A DNA stretch of 64,000 nt from NCBI GenBank assembly GCA_019084245.1, contig JAHRFE010000028.1, forward strand, positions 62,001 through 126,000, in the 5' to 3' direction. Shown here piece by piece: positions 60,875-64,000 of this stretch (within the stretch, counting starts at the first letter, position 1; every line of letters begins with the position of its first letter). A program made the position numbers and the translations under genes. This stretch comes from Hoeflea sp. GTDB lineage: Bacteria > Pseudomonadota > Alphaproteobacteria > Rhizobiales > Rhizobiaceae. The notes beneath the pieces were generated by a model. That model ran no database searches. It saw only the letters and a list, made by a program, of their open reading frames with translations, and was not told the origin of the DNA.

Positions 60875-60903
60875 CCCAGCCGGTCCATAGGATCGCGGCT
60901 GGG
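60875..60903 (-). terminator. Terminator between the secreted-protein gene and the nuclease gene
   Basis: An 8-bp stem CCCAGCCG / CGGCTGGG; on the minus strand it is followed by TCTGTCTAATT. It lies between the stop of the signal-peptide protein and the ribosome site of the nuclease, so the nuclease probably has its own promoter or depends on read-through. Confidence 0.5.
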
Positions 60904-60938
60904 CTGGGTTGGGTGGAGTCTGTGGCGGTTGGTGGTCA
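60895..60938. repeat. Imperfect direct repeat, copy 2, on the right of the nuclease gene
   Basis: About 44 bp starting GCGGCTGGGCTGGG and ending GGTGGTCA, similar to 59981-60023. It overlaps the last codons of the signal-peptide protein gene by three bases. Confidence 0.6.
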
Positions 60939-61268
60939 GTCGTCAGATATTTGCGCCTCAATCTCCGCGCACCGGGCATCCATGCGCTTCGCGAAGTCGT
61001 CGCCAAGCTCTTTTCGCAGGTTGAGAATCTTTTTTACTCCCTCACCGGCCCCGGCAGCTATCAACTCCTGAATCCTGTATTGCCCGACACCATTTTGGCT
61101 TGCGGTCATTGAAGATTGAAACAGAACTGACATCAAGTTGACGCAAACCGTTGAGGCGGCAGCGGCGTAATAGACATTCTCCTCGTCATTGTTCCTCGGC
61201 GGGTCCATCGCGGCGACCCGCGAGCAGGTCATGACACCAAATATCGCAGCTGCAATTGCGCGTCTCAT
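60936..61268 (-). CDS. Signal-peptide-bearing hypothetical protein
   Basis: A 110-residue exported protein: signal peptide RRAIAAAIFGVMTCSRVAA, then a mature part of about 88 residues that is mainly helical (ELIAAGAGEGVKKILNLRKELG) with two cysteines. Not recognised. Its ATG overlaps the stop of the membrane protein gene (ATGA). Satellites and phages carry such proteins as lysis helpers (spanin-like) or superinfection exclusion factors; neither can be shown. Confidence 0.6.
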   Translation of the reverse strand: MRRAIAAAIFGVMTCSRVAAMDPPRNNDEENVYYAAAASTVCVNLMSVLFQSSMTASQNGVGQYRIQELIAAGAGEGVKKILNLRKELGDDFAKRMDARCAEIEAQISDD

Positions 61269-61558
61269 GCTGCCGCCTCAATAAGCACCGTCATGACGAT
61301 CGTGAACAAATAGAAGCCGATCAGCACCGTGCTCGCTTCGCGGGCCTTCATTCCCATCATACTTGCGATAATCGCGGCGAGAATGATTTGGATAACAAGT
61401 TGCGCGAGGAATCCCGGAGTGATGATCGCCGCCGGCAGGTATGATCCGAGAGCAAGGATCGCACCTTTCCAAACCGGCAGCTTGAACTGTCGAGCGGCGA
61501 GCATCCCGCCGGCAGATCCCCCGACGAAGGCAGACAGCAAAAAATATGACTCGCTCAT
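61265..61558 (-). CDS. Small three-TM membrane protein, holin-like topology
   Basis: A 97-residue protein with three to four hydrophobic segments: FLLSAFVGGSAGGMLAA, WKGAILALGSYLPAAIIT, LVIQIILAAIIASMMG and TVLIGFYLFTIVMTVLIEA. Size and topology are those of class I holins, but no endolysin is beside it, so an exclusion or defence membrane protein is equally possible. It overlaps both neighbours by ATGA and is thus coupled to them. Confidence 0.6.
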   Translation of the reverse strand: MSESYFLLSAFVGGSAGGMLAARQFKLPVWKGAILALGSYLPAAIITPGFLAQLVIQIILAAIIASMMGMKAREASTVLIGFYLFTIVMTVLIEAAA

Positions 61559-62208
61559 GTCCGCGACTCCCGATTGGAAGGCGACTGCAGCACCATCGCG
61601 ACGATCTGCTCAAACATGTTGCGCGGGTCGGGATCCGGCACATCCACAGCCTGTCGAGCGAACCGTGCATCGCGCAACAGGTACCCAGCCTCGTCTGGGT
61701 GCTGGACATCGACAAACCGCCCCAGCGGGCCGTTCTCGCCGGTAACGACCCACACCACAAATGCGGTGGGCGTGATCAACGCCCCGCTGCCGTCTGGGAA
61801 CGTGACCAGCCCGCCGCCGTCGTCAATGCGCTGGTGGATCCACGCCGAGAAATCCTCCGTGTCGAATCCGCAATCATCAACGGATGATGCCACTGCGCGG
61901 GTCTGTTCCTGCTCCCAAAGCGCCGCCGCCAGAAGCACATCGTGCCAGAACTCACGGCTCAGCGACTCGCGCGGGTCGTCGTCGGGATAGCAGACCGTGA
62001 AGCGCCCGCCCTCCGAAAATTCCCGCTTGGCCGGATCGCTGTGGTCGATGAATACATGCAGAAACCAGCCGCCATCCACATCGCCGATCGTGAAGCTGGG
62101 GCAAGCATCATTGCGCCAGCTGGAGTCGGTCCAATGCGGCGGGATCGGTGGCAGCGTCGTCTGGTCGAAGTCGGGGAATTGATCGGCCATTTTCGGGAAG
62201 GGTTTCAT
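61555..62208 (-). CDS. Hypothetical acidic protein of the minus-strand cassette
   Basis: A 217-residue, acidic, tryptophan-rich soluble protein I do not recognise (PFPKMADQFPDFDQTTLPPI; GGWFLHVFIDHSDPAKREF; LITPTAFVVWVVTGENG). It has no signal peptide or TM segment and appears as one alpha/beta domain plus a disordered C-terminus. The stop overlaps the membrane protein start by ATGA. Twelve bases separate it from the 55-residue peptide gene upstream. Confidence 0.6.
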   Translation of the reverse strand: MKPFPKMADQFPDFDQTTLPPIPPHWTDSSWRNDACPSFTIGDVDGGWFLHVFIDHSDPAKREFSEGGRFTVCYPDDDPRESLSREFWHDVLLAAALWEQEQTRAVASSVDDCGFDTEDFSAWIHQRIDDGGGLVTFPDGSGALITPTAFVVWVVTGENGPLGRFVDVQHPDEAGYLLRDARFARQAVDVPDPDPRNMFEQIVAMVLQSPSNRESRT

Positions 62209-62220
62209 GTCGGTTGCTCC

Positions 62221-62388
62221 TCAGTTGTTGGTTTCGGATGTGATCGCGGCGATCTGATCGCTGGTGGTGCTGGTGGCCGTCCGGTCGGGTGTGAAGCCGA
62301 CCACCCAGATTCCTATTGCGGCGCCGATCAGCGCGCCCTTCAGGCTGTCTTCGATCAGCTGCAGGGCGGTGGTCACGAATTTCTGCAT
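62221..62388 (-). CDS. 55-residue single-TM peptide
   Basis: A very short gene. The sequence has an amphipathic helix (QKFVTTALQLIEDSLKG), one TM/glycine zipper (ALIGAAIGIWVVGF) and a polar Thr/Ser tail. AGGAGATAGGA precedes the ATG. It is the first gene of the minus-strand cassette. Membrane-active small peptides occur in phage exclusion, holin-antiholin and toxin roles. Confidence 0.6.
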   Translation of the reverse strand: MQKFVTTALQLIEDSLKGALIGAAIGIWVVGFTPDRTATSTTSDQIAAITSETNN

Positions 62389-62541
62389 TCCTATCTCCTA
62401 TATATTTAGGTTGAATGGTAGTGGAGTCATCAAATTATGCGATTGGATGCCTCAACATGCTGTAAATCATGGATTGACTCGGCGTAACGAGTCAATCCAG
62501 AAAATAGCGGACAACTACTTTTATGAAGGTGACAGCTAATT
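62389..62541. promoter_or_regulatory. Divergent control region with a perfect 10-bp palindrome containing two GANTC sites
   Basis: GGATTGACTC (62471-62480) pairs exactly with GAGTCAATCC (62489-62498) over an 8-base loop. The arms hold GACTC and GAGTC, both CcrM methylation targets (GANTC). A third GANTC is at 62424-62428. The site is between the minus-strand cassette and the winged-helix gene, so it is a likely operator for the latter, possibly sensitive to DNA methylation. Confidence 0.6.
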
Positions 62542-63201
62542 ATGTCTCATAGCCCAGACGACTACGAACTCGCCCTATCGACCCGCGCAGCCCAGATCCG
62601 CCTTGGAATGAAGCCGCAATCCGTCGAGGAGATTTTGTCAGGAAAACAGAGGAGTAAGTCGGATCACTGGCGAGCCTGGAAGCCGCTTAGGCTGGACTCT
62701 GGCGTCAAGAGTCCGGGCGTGGTAAAAAGAGTGCATGAGCCAATTTATGACAACCAACTGAAGGTCGGAATGGGTCCGAACGCCACAATTTCAGGCAGCC
62801 TTACAGTGCTGCTGGTCGAGCGACTCGCGGATCAAACACCCGCGAAAGTGGCGCTGTCGGCGTTTGTCTTGATGCATTGCGCTGGACAGTTGCGCATGGG
62901 GTCGGCCTCGATCGGCGACGGCATCGGCGCACCACAGATCGCGGGTGCGGTGCGACAGCAGGCTTCCACCATCCACAAGCTGCTCGATCGGCTGGAGGAG
63001 GCTGATTTTGTCTGCCGGATCCCCGGCACCCGCCCAGCAAGAATGCTCTTGAACCCGGCGTTCTGCTACAAGGGGCGGTCGGCTGATTACGCCGCTGTCC
63101 TTGCGGAATGGGAAGCCGGCAAGATCGAGCGCGACGAGCGCCGGGGTGCTATGGGCAAGAGCGCAGCCGGTCGACCAGCCAAGGCCGCCGACTCCGCCTG
63201 A
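62542..63201 (+). CDS. Winged-helix protein, RepL-like replication/regulatory candidate
   Basis: A 219-residue protein. Residues about 75-170 look like a winged helix (AKVALSAFVLMHCAG; GAPQIAGAVRQQASTIHKLLDRLEEADFV, by parts), ending in LNPAFCYKGRSADYAAVLAEW. This recalls the 'NP..FKG' signature of RepL-type initiators and of some phage replication regulators. A basic tail follows. It may initiate element replication or regulate the palindrome just upstream. The match is by eye only. Confidence 0.55.
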   Translation: MSHSPDDYELALSTRAAQIRLGMKPQSVEEILSGKQRSKSDHWRAWKPLRLDSGVKSPGVVKRVHEPIYDNQLKVGMGPNATISGSLTVLLVERLADQTPAKVALSAFVLMHCAGQLRMGSASIGDGIGAPQIAGAVRQQASTIHKLLDRLEEADFVCRIPGTRPARMLLNPAFCYKGRSADYAAVLAEWEAGKIERDERRGAMGKSAAGRPAKAADSA

Positions 63202-63274
63202 ATCGTGCGGTTTGCACAATCACGCCGCAACCCTGCACAATGTGCTTGTGACGTGAGGATAAGGAGCACACACA

Positions 63275-63664
63275 ATGATCAGCGCGTGGGATCAGAGCGA
63301 GGACCAGCTGCAGGCTTCGCAGGAGGAGGAGTTTGGCGAGTTCTTCAGCTACGAGCCGCGGCTGCAGCGGCCGAACAAGCCGACGATGGCCGACCCGGTG
63401 CGGCCGGTGGTCAACTGCTTGCCGGCGGTGTTCATGAACCCGCATGAAAACGAGCGGATGAGGTTGTACCAGACCACGATCTCCACCCGCAATCCGTCGA
63501 TCGAGGTCAGGGGCTGCAATCTACCGTTCGAGATCAAGCAGGGCGATCAACTCGTCAGGCTGCGCTCGCAGCAACGGTACGAGATCACCAATATCAGGCC
63601 GAATGGATATGGTGTCATAAAGCTGGACTTGGTCGAGCTGGGCCTCAGTCAGCAGCGGCCTTGA
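63275..63664 (+). CDS. Hypothetical protein with head-tail-connector-like C-terminus
   Basis: A 129-residue protein; strong AAGGAG eight bases before the ATG. The last 55 residues (IKQGDQLVRLRSQQRYEIT, then GYGVIKLDLVELG) read as a small beta barrel resembling head-closure/head-tail joining proteins of siphophages. The N-terminal half is acidic and disordered. The resemblance is weak. It overlaps the convergent integrase by 20 bp. Confidence 0.5.
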   Translation: MISAWDQSEDQLQASQEEEFGEFFSYEPRLQRPNKPTMADPVRPVVNCLPAVFMNPHENERMRLYQTTISTRNPSIEVRGCNLPFEIKQGDQLVRLRSQQRYEITNIRPNGYGVIKLDLVELGLSQQRP

Positions 63665-64000
63665 CGCCCCGCCGCGGTGCCTGTCCGTCCATGATCTGCG
63701 GATCAAACGGAAGCGCCGCGCGGGCCATCACTTCGGCCTTCTGCTCCAGCGAAAACCCCTCGCCGTATTCTTGATCCTCGCGCTTCCATCCGCCGATGTA
63801 ACGGATCATCTCGTCACCCGCGCCGGCCTTGCGTAAGCGATCCTTGAACGCGTGCCGCAAGCTGTGGATCGGTCGAGGCCGCCCCGTGCTGGCGCGGCTC
63901 GCGGCCTGTTTCTCCGGTAGCAGATCGTTCTCACGCAAGAACTTTCCGATCGAGGTCGAGACGCTGTTCTCCTTGTCCCGCAGCGCCTGGAAGCCTCTAG
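63645..64000 (-). CDS. Tyrosine recombinase/integrase, N-terminus outside the window
   Basis: The frame is open through 64000, so the gene continues past the edge; 118 C-terminal residues are seen. The catalytic box HSLRHAFKDRLRKAG supplies the His-x-x-Arg-His, a GGW replaces the usual GHS, and the nucleophilic Tyr is expected in EYGEGFS. It resembles the integrases of rhizobial genomic islands and prophages. Integrases commonly lie next to the attachment site, so the right end of the element is probably just beyond the window. Confidence 0.85.
   Translation of the reverse strand, partial: RGFQALRDKENSVSTSIGKFLRENDLLPEKQAASRASTGRPRPIHSLRHAFKDRLRKAGAGDEMIRYIGGWKREDQEYGEGFSLEQKAEVMARAALPFDPQIMDGQAPRRGVKAAAD

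Larger units (their letters stand above)
49726..64000. mobile_element. Integrated phage-satellite-like element (terminase + tape measure, no capsid), right end outside window
   Basis: Gene order: antitoxin-domain pair, excisionase-like protein, four small genes, small and large terminase, one small gene, tape-measure protein, minus-strand nuclease/membrane cassette, winged-helix protein, connector-like protein, tyrosine integrase on the minus strand. No portal, head, protease, tail-tube, baseplate or lysin gene is recognisable. All the phage-type genes are full length. The left border is a guess (between 49366 and 50887); the right border lies beyond 64000 unless the integrase is internal. 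Confidence 0.6.

Noticed and set aside
61265..61558. Firm call of the three-TM protein as a holin
   Set aside because: No endolysin or spanin pair is beside it, so only topology supports the idea.
1..64000. CRISPR array, rRNA or tRNA genes
   Set aside because: I saw no regularly spaced repeats and no recognisable tRNA or rRNA sequence, including near the element borders; a scan with a dedicated tRNA finder would be decisive.

Overview
The window is GC-rich bacterial chromosome of alphaproteobacterial, Hyphomicrobiales (Rhizobiales) type. The evidence is the gene content: a PodJ-like polarity protein with Sel1 and peptidoglycan-binding domains, a NahK/ErcS-type SSS-PAS hybrid kinase, an adjacent TauE/TIGR02186 pair, a ligase-associated repair cluster, and small acidic proteins ending in a TFPASDPVS motif. 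A Hoeflea-like or other Rhizobiaceae/Phyllobacteriaceae host fits, but the genus is inference. I recognised no rRNA, tRNA or CRISPR array.

Region 1 (about 1-44,580) is ordinary core genome. It holds a 5'-truncated CBS/DUF294 protein, two PLP aminotransferases, an ECH1-type dienoyl-CoA isomerase, galE and mscL. A hybrid kinase faces a convergent LuxR-type response regulator, followed by pyrD, a MATE pump and an HDAC-like deacetylase. The repair cluster is split into two divergent arms: ligase plus MBL exonuclease on the minus strand, and methyltransferase, Lhr-like helicase and PdeM on the plus strand. Next come the TauE/TIGR02186 pair, podJ-like, and a MerR regulator in front of a five-gene fatty-acid beta-oxidation operon (two acyl-CoA dehydrogenases, a GST-like protein, thiolase, FadB-like). 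A palindromic operator candidate sits at the head of that operon. The stretch ends with a GT2 glycosyltransferase that is cut off abruptly.

Region 2 (44,582-48,103) is a 3.5-kb IS1595-family transposon bounded by 24-bp perfect inverted repeats. It carries a DD(E)-type transposase, a DUF6471 protein, a RelE/Phd-type toxin-antitoxin pair and two unrecognised passengers. Its left end truncates the glycosyltransferase, and its right end lies 4 bp before the ATG of an unrelated gene. No target duplication is visible and the glycosyltransferase 3' part is absent, so the site has been rearranged.

Region 3 (48,104-49,365) holds three small, probably chromosomal, rhizobial-type genes.

Region 4 (about 49.7-64 kb, running off the right edge) is the most interesting part. 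It is an integrated phage-derived element with a Panacea (SocA-like) antitoxin-domain gene plus a small membrane protein, an excisionase-like MerR/AlpA protein, four small unknowns, and complete small and large terminase subunits. One small gene separates the terminase from a 1172-residue tail tape-measure protein with internal repeats. A minus-strand cassette follows (membrane peptides, a secreted protein, an EEP-family nuclease), then a winged-helix protein with a RepL-like look, a small protein of connector-like appearance, and the C-terminal part of a tyrosine integrase. No portal, capsid, protease, tail-tube or lysin gene is recognisable between terminase and integrase. This suggests either a phage satellite that brings its own packaging motor and tail ruler and borrows the rest, or a very neatly deleted prophage.
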